Shown here in pieces: positions 46,583 through 59,000 of a stretch of 64,000 nt of DNA (positions are counted from its first letter, which is position 1; each line of letters starts with the position of its first letter). The stretch lies in contig OX387603.1 of NCBI GenBank assembly GCA_947568835.1, positions 10,103,943 through 10,167,942 of the forward strand, written 5' to 3'. Below the pieces are notes generated by a model that was not told the origin of the DNA, did no database searches, and was given only the letters and a program-made list of their open reading frames with translations. Made by a program: the position numbers and the translations under genes. Origin of the DNA: Protonemura montana. Taxonomy: Eukaryota; Arthropoda; Insecta; Plecoptera; Nemouridae.

Positions 46583-49500
46583 ATGAAGTTGTTCTTGTTT
46601 TTGTCGGCGGTGCTGTTCGTCGCCCTCCCTGCGGCGGTGAGGGCTGACGGCAAGGTTGTCTGCTTCTACGATAGTCGCTCGTACTACCGACATGGTGAGC
46701 GTGTAGGGGTTGTTTCTTAGGGTACAAGTCGGCGACCACTCGTAATCTCTCTTCGCCCTTTGAGATTCAATTTCTTAAAGCCATTGATATCCACGATGCC
46801 ATTTTGCGCATCCGCGGTTTGGTCCCATGGCTTTTGTAATACACTTGCATGTGTATATTGCCAAAGAATTCTCAAAAAAAACACAAAAGTCAAGATGGAT
46901 TTGCAGTGCAAAGGACCTCTTCGCCTGGGCTGACACATTTTTGTGCTCGCTGGCTCGTGAAGGCGCTTTTTGTTCAATAGGGGTGGGTGCTCACAGTACC
47001 TATAGCAGCGTCTGTTTTCGTACACCGCACTGGCCATCATGTGCCATGGTTTATGGGTGAACGTCGCAATACTCTGCCACAACTTATCTGCATGGTTTGT
47101 TTCTCGAGGCGAGGAAATGCATCTATGAAAGAGGCAAATTATGCAAAATTACTTCCTTTAATTACTTCTTTCCCATAACTACACCTATTGTCTGAATAGG
47201 TGTGAAAAAAGAGTGAATTGCAAGCAATTCTGTTTCACCGTCCTTCAAACATCAACTTCTTCCGGATGGGTCCTTTTGAATGGGACTTTCTTTAGATAGA
47301 TAGTTAAGATTTGTAGTTTAGTCTAGTCCCTCCTTTATCGCCTAACTCCTTGTCTCAAACCTCAACGCATCCTTAACGCCATCAACGGTCTTCCCTCCTA
47401 CCTCTACCACTTCCTTAACGTGGTCCATTGTTGCAGGCACGGGCAAAATGGAGGCGTCGGATCTTTCCGGTGGACTCCAGTACTGCACACATCTCGTTTA
47501 CGGGTACGCACGCATCGACGCCGAATCGTACCAGTTGAAGCCGTTGGACGAGAGCCTCGACTCTGTCGGCGGCCACGATAACTACCACGCCGTCACCAAC
47601 TACAAGAGTCAGCACACTGGACTGAAGGTGCTGCTATCGGTTGGCGGGTATGCCGACACTGAAGACACCGGCAAGTACCTCACGCTGGTAAGTTGGATCA
47701 GGTTGAACCAATTGGTGGATGCTTTTGGTCCAAGTTCTCGTCACTTTTTAGTGGCTTAATTTTTTCAATATCATTTATAATTTTTACTTCCATTGATATG
47801 CAAACGGGAAGCAAATTTTACATTTCAGGCATGTTACTGGATTATGCCAAATCCATTTCTTCGTCTTAAAACTCTTATCACATATTAATTTTTCCCAAAC
47901 TTCTTTTTCCAAGCAGTTTTCTTTCTTCTCTATTCCACTCCATTTTCCTCCTTTTCATCCCAAGAAGGACGGTGATTTAATTTTTACGCTATTTAACAAA
48001 ATTAGAGTTTGTAAGACGTACTACTTGTTTGGATTGCTGAGTCATAAACTATTCCCTTTTGGAGTAAACACACTACATTTTGCAAAACACTTTATTTTCA
48101 TTGTTTCTTTTGTGTTAACTATCGTGATGTATCTCGCTTTGGTAAAATTGCCAATGTGAGCGATATATTGCATCCATAATCTGTAAACACCGTGTCCTGA
48201 GTCTGGCTTGAATTGAATTAGTATCGCTTAACGACGTGATTTAACTAGCCAGCCGATTAAAGCTGAAGGCGTCTATCAATTCCTTGCCCCTATCATGCCA
48301 GCGTGCGTCATCACGGTCATCAAAGCAGAGAGCGCAGCTGATGGCTTTCCCTGGCTTCGCGTTTGACATAATTTCAATCTCGTTCGAGTTAGTGGTTCAC
48401 ACCGTGCAACTTTCTTCTTGGTAAACACCCGTTGACCTTTTCGAGATCTGGCCCCTGGCTGTATGTTCCCTCATCCCAAACGAAATGTGATTACTTTATG
48501 GCAGGTGCCAAATGGACGAAGTAATTGTGCAGTCAATCTTACCAAGTCTATAGTCAGAAGACTTCGGCGGGAAATACAATAGGGCTCACGATGTAGTGTT
48601 TAAAAATTCGATTATCTTTTAATTGCTTGAGTGGAAAGTAAATCCTTCTGACAAAACGTATCATATTGAGTTAGTAAAGCTAGTTGGAAAGCAAAGTTTG
48701 TAAAGCTTTTGCTTGAGCAAAGCTTGTAATTGCTTGTGAATGTAATACAAATGCTTTTAATCCACCAAATGGTCCACACACGAGGCACAGAAATCACAAT
48801 TCACTATTATTGACGCCTCCCCTGTTCCCACAGCTGGAGAACCCCGACCACCGCGCCAACTTCGTCTCTTCCACGAAACTGTTGGTGAAGCAGTATGGCT
48901 TCGATGGACTCGACCTCGCGTGGCAGTTCCCCCAGACCAAGGTCGTCAAGGACCGAGGCACCATCCTCAATGGGCTGCGTGAGTACAACCTCCTGGTTTC
49001 ATATACCAATCACGTCCAGTCTCTACATAAGAGTAAAGATCGCTGGTGACAAGAGTAAAACCTAACTTTCTCTATGGATTTAAGGTTTGAACAACTGATT
49101 TTTTGAACTGGTTGATTGAGCATATAAAACAAACCTAACCGAGCACCAAGGGGTCCACCGACTCTATCGCAGGACGGTATAACCCGAACAACAGGATTAC
49201 TCCATTAATTCATGCTGTCGAGAGGTTGACAAGTTATAGTACATATGTTTGTACTAACTTGTCTTCCTCCAACTTCTCTTCTAAACAAAAAAGGCCAAGC
49301 GTATAATGGTCACCTATCCAATACCTATCCCAGCGCAGTGTTGCTTAGCCTCAGAAGTACAAACGCCAAACCGTTCTGTTGTAAGCTAAAACCGAGTGCA
49401 TAAATCTGTCATGAGACTTCTCGCTGACCCCCTTGACAAGATCCCCAGGCCGACTCTAATCGGCTGTGTCATCAAGTGCATAGGTCACCGTTCAAAGTCT

Positions 49501-51870
49501 CTGATGCACTTCCAGGAGACGAAATCGCGTCGGAGATGACGTCGACCTCGTGACCAGGATGACATCAGCTGTGGTTAATTATAGGATTCAGCTAATTTTT
49601 TTGCAGATAACGGCAGGACGGCACCCCAGTTTAATTTAAGCTTCCTTTAATGTAGAAGAGTGACTAAGATGACGATCAAAGAAGTCTTAAATTTTGCACA
49701 ATATTGACATAAGCCCGACCCTTTATCCGGAATGAGACAAAATATGACCACCATTCACACTCTCGGCCAAATCTCGTAACAAAATGTATCAGAATTACAC
49801 ACCTAAAAGCTCAATTCACACAATTAATATTTTAATTTTAGGTGAATGCACAGAATATACGTAGGACACAAAACAACGCAGTATTTTAAACTAAATAAAT
49901 TACTATTTTTCACATTGCATTAAATGTTAAGTGAAGCCTAACTATTTCCCGACGTCTCTTATCAGTTGAAAGTTGCTTTATGAAGGCGAAAAAATGGACT
50001 GATTTGACATCCGGTAAACCAACAACCCCGTGCTTAGACGTCCTACCTTGCTTGGAGATCCAAAACAAAAAATATAAAAATGAATTTATCTAACTCTCAA
50101 AAGTGAACACTGGGACTATTTGACGGTGACCGCCCGCCCTAGAGACTTACCCCATCTGCTCCCGACAGGTTCCGTGTGGCAGGGAATCAAGAAGGGAGCC
50201 AAGAAGGTGGGAGGTGCCCTGGGCATCACCACAGACAAGGACCTCAAAGCGCTGGAGCACCGTAACGGCTTCTCCTCGCTTGTCAAGGAGCTAAAAGACT
50301 CCTTCGAACACGAGGGACTCCTGCTGACAGCTACTATCCTGCCCAACACCAACTCTTCGGTGAGTACTATTTTGAAATAGATAGATCGAACTATTTACGG
50401 ATTCGATTCATCGCAGCGCAGTCTGTAGTGTGTTTTGTCAACCATTTCATTCAAATCCAAAGTGATAAATATCTAATACACTCTTCGGTTAGGCTGTACG
50501 CCACAGAAAACTGTTTTTGACCATTTTATTAGCTTTTCCTGATTTTCCTTCCAGGTGGTCGCCGCTTGCGACGATTTCTGTTGGTTGATAGCTCACTACT
50601 TAATTTCAATGTGACAGCCCAATTTTGCATAAATATTCGAGTTAACGTTACTTTACTGCAATGTTTGCTGTGAATGAGCCGTTGGGCTGTACGTTTGCTG
50701 CATTTTGTAATTAGCTCGTTATCTTCCATGCAAAGTATGCAAACTAAATGGAAAAAGTTTTTGTGTCTAAGTTGATGCTGTTGTAAATACCAGGAAGATT
50801 GTATTTCTGACAATGTATTTACCTGCCCCCAGCTGTACTTTGACGTCAAGAAAGCCAGCACGCACCTAGACTTCATCAACTTGATGGCGTTCGACTTCGC
50901 GACGCCGATCCGCCAAAGCGACGCCGCGGACTACCCAAGCGCCGTCTACCCCAAGGAGGGACGTCCCCACAACGCGTCCGTCGACGAGACAGTCAAGTGG
51001 TGGCTGGACCACGATATCCGAAGTGAGTGATCAAACGGGGTGACATGCTAGAAAGGGATATCGCTTTATCATGTTCGCAGTGACACAGAACACATTTTTG
51101 TGACTTCTTGTTTACGCAGTAGTTCCTCCGTTTTGAATAATTTCAAATAGTAAGTACCTTTAATAGTTCGTTCTAGTTTTTATTTCTGGCAGACATTTTG
51201 AGGAAGAATAGCTTCCAGATAACTCCGGCATACTGTGAATTTGGTGTGTATTTGCAATAAACTACTCTATACTGGAACGTCGAAATAGAAAGCCTCATAG
51301 CTGTGCTCATAGATAATTACGAGAACTTAATTCACAGCCCAGAAAACGAGTTACAACGGACTTATCAAATCCAAAATTGCTTTACAATCACAACGTGTCT
51401 GAAAAGTGACCACTCTCTTCACAGGCTCCAAGCTGGTCCTTGGCATCCCCACGTTCGGTCGCACCTGGAAGCTGACATCTGACAGCTCTATCTCCGGCGT
51501 GCCCCCACTCGAAGCCGATGGCGCCGGCGCCATCGGCGGCACCACCCTCCAACAAGGCCTGCTCTCCTACCCCGAGATCTGCGCTATGTCGCACGGTCCC
51601 AACACTCGATCCAGCGACCATCTTCTGCGCAGAGTCACAGACACCTCCAACTACAAACTGGGCACTTACGCGTTCAAACTGCCGGTCGACGGCGATGAAG
51701 GCCTCTGGGTGGCGTACAATGACTTCGACTCGGTTGGCTACAAGGCCAAATATGCCAAAGACAACATGCTGGGAGGCGTCGGTATTTTCGACCTGTCCAC
51801 GGATGACTTCCGAGGACTGTGCGCTGGAGAGAGGTTCACATTGACGAAGGCGGCCAAAACTCGTCTGTGA
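46583..51870 (+). CDS. IDGF-type chitinase-like protein (GH18, catalytically inactive)
   Basis: Secreted growth-factor-like member of glycoside hydrolase family 18. Exons 46583-46694, 47437-47687, 48834-48978, 50169-50359, 50833-51022 and 51425-51870 give 1335 bases, 444 residues, the usual IDGF length. It has a signal peptide (MKLFLFLSAVLFVALPAAVRA), then KVVCFYDSRSYYR and LKVLLSVGGY. The GH18 active-site motif reads FDGLDLAWQFP, with Gln where active chitinases have the catalytic Glu, as in insect IDGFs. The insertion beginning VWQGIKKGAKK after that motif is also an IDGF feature. Later motifs are DFINLMAFDF, LVLGIPTFGRTWKL, YPEICAM, LWVAYNDFDS and GGVGIFDLSTDDFRG. IDGFs act in cell proliferation, cuticle integrity and wound response in insects. 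Sugar binding without hydrolysis is expected. Confidence 0.92.
49130..49392 (-). mobile_element. 5S-rRNA-derived SINE, copy 5 (3' truncated)
   Basis: It lies in intron 3 of the IDGF-like gene, antisense to it. The central body (GAGCACCAAGGGGTCCACC to CATGCTGTCGAGAGGTTGA) and a decayed 5S-like head (complement of AAGCAACACTGCGCTGGGAT) are present; the tail is missing. Confidence 0.7.
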
Positions 51871-51940
51871 GCGTCTATAGATTAGTTGGGACTCGATCCC
51901 GGTTTTAAACTTTGTAAGAAAACACTCTTGAGAGAGGAAA

Positions 51941-51946
51941 AATAAA
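51941..51946 (+). terminator. poly(A) signal of the IDGF-like gene
   Basis: AATAAA about 70 bases after the stop codon. Confidence 0.8.
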
Positions 51947-52259
51947 TCTGCTTTTATGCACACACGCTGTTTTCCAGTGTAATATTATCATTTGTAATTG
52001 GGACAATATTACATACACAAGATCCACTCAAGCATTCCCAAAAGCTAATACGCCAGTCGGGTATTCGGTGGGATAGAAAAAAAACATTAACAGACCGTGC
52101 TGCTAGCGGTTTCCTTAGAGGCACTCCTATTCAACAAATCAAAATGAAACCAATCGCAGCACCAACATTTCCATGAGATCAAAATTTAATTACATTAAAA
52201 CAAACTAGAGCTGACCACCCACATCATTCCAAATCCACCCTCCTCGTCGACGACCACGT

Positions 52260-54119
52260 CTAGTCGCGTTTTCCCAGCGGTGACATGGCAGTTTTGCGCG
52301 CCTCCTGGACAACGTGGTCCCAAGCGGCTTGGAACGAAGCGATATGGACGTCGACGCGCTCCTTGTGCCGTTCGTACAATGGAGGCAGGGTAAACGCCGC
52401 AAGGACGGCGATCAGCGTCAGCCAGAGGCCGTCAAACAACGCTCCGATGTGGGTGAGAGCATAGAGGGCGCCGGCGAACTGCAGAGAGTCCTGCACGCTT
52501 TCGACCAGGAGGAGGCGGCGGAGACGCAAGACCCAGGGGTGGACATGGCTGGCCTGTGCAGTGGAAAGAGAGTGGAAAGAGTTTGAAGAGTTTTCAATCG
52601 AAAAGTTATAGGGTAACCAATACCCAAGGGGCCCCGAATACGTTAGCTGAGCAAAGATATTGTCACCACAAATCTTCGTGCATCTGACTAGGGTGTTTCT
52701 TACCTCCGTGGATCTAGAAGACGATCTAGGAGTTACGCCATGTGAGTGAAAAATAGAAAAATTGCTTTTATGATACAGAATGCAGATATCCAGTATATAT
52801 TTTTTTGCGACTGTAAGTGAGTTGAGCCAAGTAGTTGAGTGTAATTGAAGTGCCTGTTTGTTAGCAAAGCTTCGCCCCAAACGCCGCGGTGGGCACCTAC
52901 CGCGACGTCGAGCACGCGGCGGATGTTCTCTTCGCGGAACGTGGCGCTGAGTTCTACCAGCGACCGACGCTGCAGATTAGCTGACCGCTGGGACGCCGAC
53001 GAGAAGATGCGCAGCAGCATGCCGCAGAATAGCAGCGCCAAGCCCGAGTAGGCCACAACAGCCACTAGGGAGTAAATCGTGGTGGCCAGTAGCAACGTGA
53101 ACATTGTGCCTACGTGGAATGGACAAAGTAGTATTTTAGATCGCTAAAAGTAGGAAAGCATGTTTAATTCTCAGAGTTAGAAAAATTTAATTTGATTCCA
53201 TTCTCCCATTTAAGACAGGCTAACGTTTTGCTATCTCCAACCATATTTTTTCATGTCAAACCTCCTCCAACGTAACCAATAAAGTGTGTGTGCAAACTGC
53301 AAATGTTACGTTTGTTTGTTTCTTAAGTTAAACTGTTATTTTCCACTGAAATCAAATATTAATTGCATTGTAATGTCATTGAATTTTGACGCTAGTTAAG
53401 CTAACTTTACTCGTTTAACTTGAATAATTGCTATGCTCTTAATTAGCTATTAGCAATTATTATGCCATGCATGATAACCATCTACCAAAAACGCTGGCGG
53501 AGCGAACAGGGTCTCGCCAATAGACGAGGTCGTCGATCCAGCTACGCCTGGGCAAATGGTTGGCCCGAATCAGAGCCAACTCCTCTTTCAACTCGGCGTC
53601 GGTAGCAACTTCCAATTCGTTGAGCAACGCCCGCTTCCTGGCTGTACCAGATGGAGACTTCTTCACTTTGCTCTCGTCGCTGTCATCAGCACACTTGACA
53701 GACGTCTCCGAAGGCTCTATCAACGACGTAGCAAGGCGCAGGAGATCGTAGGAAGACTTTTTGGCCACATTATTGGAAGTGGCTTCAGGTGCGGCGGCCA
53801 CTGTTAGGTCGGTGACTAGGATGAGGGAAGAAGCCTGTGCCAAAATGGGGTCTGCTGGTGAATCGTTTGACTCGGTAGATGAATCTGCGCTGTCGCTGCT
53901 GTCACATTTGCTGTCACCGCTTGCGTGCACGAGGAAGATTTTATCATTGTCTTCTACGGAGTCTTTCTCAGAGGTATTGGATTCCAGCGAAAGTTCACTG
54001 GGTTCCATTGATAGGATTGCTTCTTTTCCTTTAGGAGGTAGAACATCGAGTATCTCCATGTCTTTGCCAACTGTTTCCAGCCCGTTGCCTGCACACGTCA
54101 AGCTCGAAGTCGCCATCAT
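52260..54119 (-). CDS. reticulon (endoplasmic reticulum membrane-shaping protein)
   Basis: Three exons on the complement, 54119-53486, 53109-52901 and 52553-52260: 1137 bases, 378 residues, in phase. The first about 195 residues are acidic, Ser-rich and probably disordered (for example DDSDESK). The reticulon homology domain then starts at DDLVYWRDPVRSASVFG. It continues with a first hydrophobic hairpin (LLLATTIYSLVAVVAYSG and following), a loop, then HPWVLRLRRLLLVESVQDSL, a second hairpin (ALYALTHIGALFDGLWL) and PPLYERHKERVD. It ends in PLGKRD, without the KKXX tail of vertebrate reticulons. These match family features closely. Role: forms ER tubules through membrane hairpins. The first of two adjacent ATG codons is taken as start. 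Other promoters and shorter N termini, common in this family, may exist upstream of exon 2. Confidence 0.9.
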
Positions 54120-56014
54120 CAGCTAGGCAATTTGATCACGGCTGGATGCTGATTGAAAGATTGCAGTTGATCGAAGAAGCACGGTGTTGTCAAATTGATT
54201 CGATGTACCTGTAGTTTCAATGTCAGGGAATCGTTAACTTATTTACTCGAGACAAAAAACGTTGGTTATTAATAATTGCAGTCTTGTCTCGCAAAAAACG
54301 TTACCTATGCTAGGTAATAGGTCGTCTGAATTTTGGTACTTGGGAAATCAGAAGTCATTTGTTCGGTTTCACGGCCACTTTAAATTTTTAAAGTCTTCTT
54401 CCAAATGTTCTGAAATTTAAAATGGGTGTAATGGAGCCACGAATTTTTGTGCGTTGTTCACAAATATGATTTAAGTCCACAATTCATTCACATTAAGATC
54501 ATTTTGCAAAGTGTGGTGCGTGACAGTGTGTGCAAAATGGATCAATGAGTTGCGTCAGTTGGGTGGAGGTGCCGGGTATAGGAACTTTTGCCGTTTTGCA
54601 GAATTTCATCGATTAGGCAGGAATATTAGAAGGTTGATAATTTCTATTTACTACGAACTGCAGCTATCCGACGACTTAGTGCGATGTTATTTACCATTCT
54701 TGCATTCCCTCTATCTACTCCTCCACCTTTTCAGTGTTTGTTTCACTCAGGTAAATATTTCATAGCTGGGCCGCAGCTGATGAAACCACAGAAGTTGTAT
54801 AGGTAAACAATTTATTTACATTGTGGCTAGCAGGTATCCAAAGGCCACCGAAAAGTAAAGAAATTTACATGTTTATCAACAGAGCAATAATAATGATCGT
54901 GTTTCATCATTCTTGGTACTTAAAATGTGAAATTCATTGGGATAAGCGTTAACAAATAGATAGCACTGATAACACAGAATTTTGTGTTTTGAAAGGTATG
55001 ACTTAGTTTTTTTTTTTGTTTTTTTTTACCTTTTTTGCCAAAATATTGTATTGTGGAGAAAACTAAGAGGTAATTACCACGATGGAAAAAATGTAAGCAA
55101 TTATAAATTATTAATTACCAAAGAAATAAGAAATATGTAAAACATTTTCAATAAATATTTTTTACAGTGCAATTTGCATGTTTTCTAATTTCATTTATCA
55201 AGCAGATACTTTATAGTGATGAAATAGGAACTGAATGATTTTAGAAATCCAATTTGCCCCAATCTTACTCTTCAATCCCAACTTGTTTGCGGTAACCAAT
55301 TGCCGCGTCAATCACGAGCGACTAAGCGTCAAGTAAACGATTGATGCTGTCACCGGAAAAAAAAATTGTCTCACGTAAAGCTGAGCAAACATGCTCACAG
55401 CAAGGCATATGACGATCGCACGCACTTTCCTGCGTCAGGAAAGGTACGACAAAGGGGCAAGAGACAATAGAAGCAATTACCACCCCAAGGTCAAGGCTAC
55501 TACAGTGAAAAATTATGCATACGTATACGTTGGCAAGGCTGCAATGAATCGGTGAAATATTATTATTTTCAATTAGAAATCTGATTAAATTTACTACAAA
55601 CGACAGCATGACAAAATCCTTCTTGTGGTTGCGTAGATTGAGCTACTGGTTACCGTCATAATCTGCAAGTTCAATAAAAACCTGCAATTGTAAACTTGAT
55701 TTAATTAACTTTTTTTTTATCATAATTAGTTATTACAGCTTTTGAGATAAGGCTAGAATGCAGAATCACCATACGCTGAATGACATCCATCAATCATTTA
55801 TTATGGTTGCAATTTTTTTTAATGCAAATTATTTGTCAGGTAATGTCACCACCTCCAATCAGCAAAAAAAATAATAATTCACTAATTTAACTGTCAAATG
55901 AGTGTCTGGGATTAGAGTAGAAACCTGTCTGCACAGCCCACCAAGACAAAACACAGAGCTGGCATGTGTGCACAAGTGTGGATTGCCGCTCTATGATTTA
56001 TCACCGAAACTGGG
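54120..56014. other. spacer, no recognised gene
   Basis: AT-rich with long T and A runs (for example near 55006-55028). Small open frames at 54511-54765 (+) and 55609-55322 (-) show no family and no splice context I trust. Confidence 0.45.
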
Positions 56015-56022
56015 TATAAAAG
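56015..56022 (+). promoter_or_regulatory. TATA box of the 56-kb secreted-protein gene
   Basis: TATAAAAG lies 69 bases before the start codon. A clear TCAGT initiator is not seen; AAGGTCACAC near 56041 occupies the expected place. Confidence 0.65.
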
Positions 56023-56083
56023 CTGTGGGCTTAACGCGGAAAGGTCACACTAATCTACGACAAGTAGCATCGCCCATAGCAAC

Positions 56084-59000
56084 ATGGCCGGCTTCAAGAT
56101 TACGCTCCTCGTGTTGGCCGCCCTTGGCATGGCGCAGGTAAGTCGAGCAGTTTCGGCTACAAGACGTCGGCTTCGGAGTGAGCTCCCGAGGCTGCGATTT
56201 TTCAGGAGCAATCTTTCTGCAATCGCAAAAATTTTGGATCAAAAAATTAAAAATACAGTTTATAAATAAAAACTGCATTGTATCATTGCATTGCATCATT
56301 GAGCATTGTACTCAAAAATGATCTTTTTATCATTTTTCGACAAATGATTATTTAAGCAAAAAAAACATAAAAAATTATTATTGTAAAGCAATTCTGGTAT
56401 TGAGAGGCATGGCTTGCATCAGTAAGTTGTACTATATTTTTACCTGGAAACATTTTTTAAAGTATTAAATGCTATCAAAGTTTGTGTATTTACTACCTTG
56501 AAACTTCATGCTTCAGACACATGCTTGTAGGCTCAGTTACTTACTATTGTTGACATGTGAGAGTCTGTCATAAAATATCTCCGCAGTTTGTTAAATGCGA
56601 CGGAAACTAGTGAAAATAGCTGTTAATTAGTTTATTAGATGCACCCCGTGACCTACGGAAAATTTAATAACTTTTACAATGTCAAGGCTGTCAATAACGT
56701 TACTACAATGTTACTTCAACTTTTTTTTTTAATTGTTGTAGAGATTCATTAGCGTTAGCGGAACTTTTTCCGCAAAGTTTAATGACTTGCGACGGAACTA
56801 CAATCCAGTACGGAGTAATCATTCACCGAAATGCTTAACACATGATCAAACAGATTCAAAAACTGTTACTAAACGTTCTGGTTTTCCATAGAGGTAATTT
56901 CCATTAAAATGTTTTTCTTTCTCAGACCAATAACATCCATCAATAATTCAAAATTGGATTTAAATTATTAAAACGGTTGCAGTTGGTAACGCAATTCTAA
57001 AAACATACAGGACTAACGTTAAACAAATACTGAACCGCATCCGATTTTCAGTTAAAACCTTTTTCCTTTAGATATGAAATTGGTTTAGATTGACTTCAAG
57101 ACAGATTCCCATAATGATTTTGTCTGACAATAATCCAATCTAGTTTTGAGGAGGAATTGTAATGAATACTTGCGCTAATGGTTATAAAAAGTTTTACTTC
57201 ATTCTCTATTTAATCAACAACTCAAGAAATGTACCAACTTCTATGTAACTAGAAGCAGAAATGAAATAGAACCTTCATTGTCAGAGAGCTAGAGAGTGCA
57301 ATCCTTTACTAAAATGCACCAAGGACCAAACGTAAAGACTAGTGAAGTCAACACTGTTTTGCATTTCTGGGCATCTACTTAACTTTATAAAGCATTTGAT
57401 CTAACTTTATCTTCAGGTTTTCATTGAAATTTATGTTTATGCAAGGAAATTACCAGATGTTCCAACAACACTCTAACCTCTAAGCTTCCATTTATTGTGA
57501 TACCGAACTTATATCTATTTAATAAACACATATAATCCAAGCTGTATGAAATTGGGACTGTACTCACCTCCGATTTTTTGCATTCCAGGGACACACGCTG
57601 ACAAAGCGGGCCACGTTTAACCCTCTGGAATTCTTTACCTCGGGCAACCAAACGGCCTCCGCTTTGGCAACAGTCACGACGTCAGCCCAGGAGATCAAGA
57701 CCACCGTCGATGCGGCTACTGACAAGCTCACCTCTTACATCAACATAGCGCGCGCCGCACAGGCAACCGTAAGTCGAGAACAGCTTACTCAAATCTTTCA
57801 GTTCACGCTTATTTTTGTGATGGTTCCTGTAATAGGGAAAAGACTTTAAAAAGCAAATGGCAATATTTTGTAGTGCGCACAAAACTTTCCCTAATATTAT
57901 CACTAATCAAAAAGATATTTTAGCGTACCTAAACTTAACAATGTGGGCACATTTTTTATCCGGCTAACATTATATGTAACAGTAGATTTTATTCAGTATC
58001 TGCAATTGATTTGCTAATGTCAACCCTCTCTTAAGAGCTGAGGTACACCATTTTCTTGGCCTAATGAATGGCCGGAAGCAGCGACTTTAAATGTCAAACG
58101 TTCTCCGAACCAATAGATTTACTCTACTAAATATATTTACAGCTCTTCAAACGGCTTGTACCTCCTTGAATCAAGAATATTTGAATCGTATTAGCTGAAC
58201 TGCAGATAATTGTACACAGGCTAAAGCGGCTGCAGAGGCTCAGATCAATGCAATGGTCGACAATGCCACCGCAGTGGCGGCTACCCAGAACGGCGCCCAG
58301 GCATGCCTTACCAAAAAGGTGGGCGAGGTGAAGGCTCTTGGTGCACAGACGCTTCTGGACGTCGTCAACTGTCTGGGCAAGAAGATCACCCAGCTTGAGA
58401 ACATGCTGCAGACCGTCGTTACAACAGGCAACACAGCGCTCACGATGGTCCCGGTTGCAGTCTTGGAGATCAACACGTGCCGCACCAATGTGAGGATAAG
58501 TAGTAACTTTGAAGTGCAGCTGCTTGCAAACAAATAGCTATTTTAAGGGAGAGAAGTTGGGTAGGGTGCTATAATCTATCTCGGCAGGAGATAGAAATAC
58601 TCCGGTTTCTAGACCGGTAAGATTTTAACTTCACTAAACATAATACCCAAATTAATAGATAACTCGAACGAAAAAAATCGCACTCGGTAGGACTCGAACC
58701 TACGCTCCCAGAGGGAATCTGATTTCTAGTCAGACGCCTTAACCACTCGGCCACGAGTGCTTGTGAGCAAAGAGGTAATTTAAGAATAACATCTATTCCA
58801 ATCTAGACAAATATCACCGTCAGCAAATCGATCATTGATCATGAAAGCGACTGATAGACGTTATCTCGCGCTTTAGCCAATTATCTCCAATATAAAATTA
58901 CATAGTGAATACTTTACTTGAAAAAATTAACTACACATTGTTCTTAGTTGCACTTTTAATCGCTAGACGTCAGAAATCGTGTGTCAAGCATTGATGTCAT

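Noticed and set aside
46199-46693. 164-codon minus-strand open frame over the IDGF promoter
   Set aside because: It overlaps the TATA box, exon 1 and intron of the plus-strand IDGF gene and has no family features.
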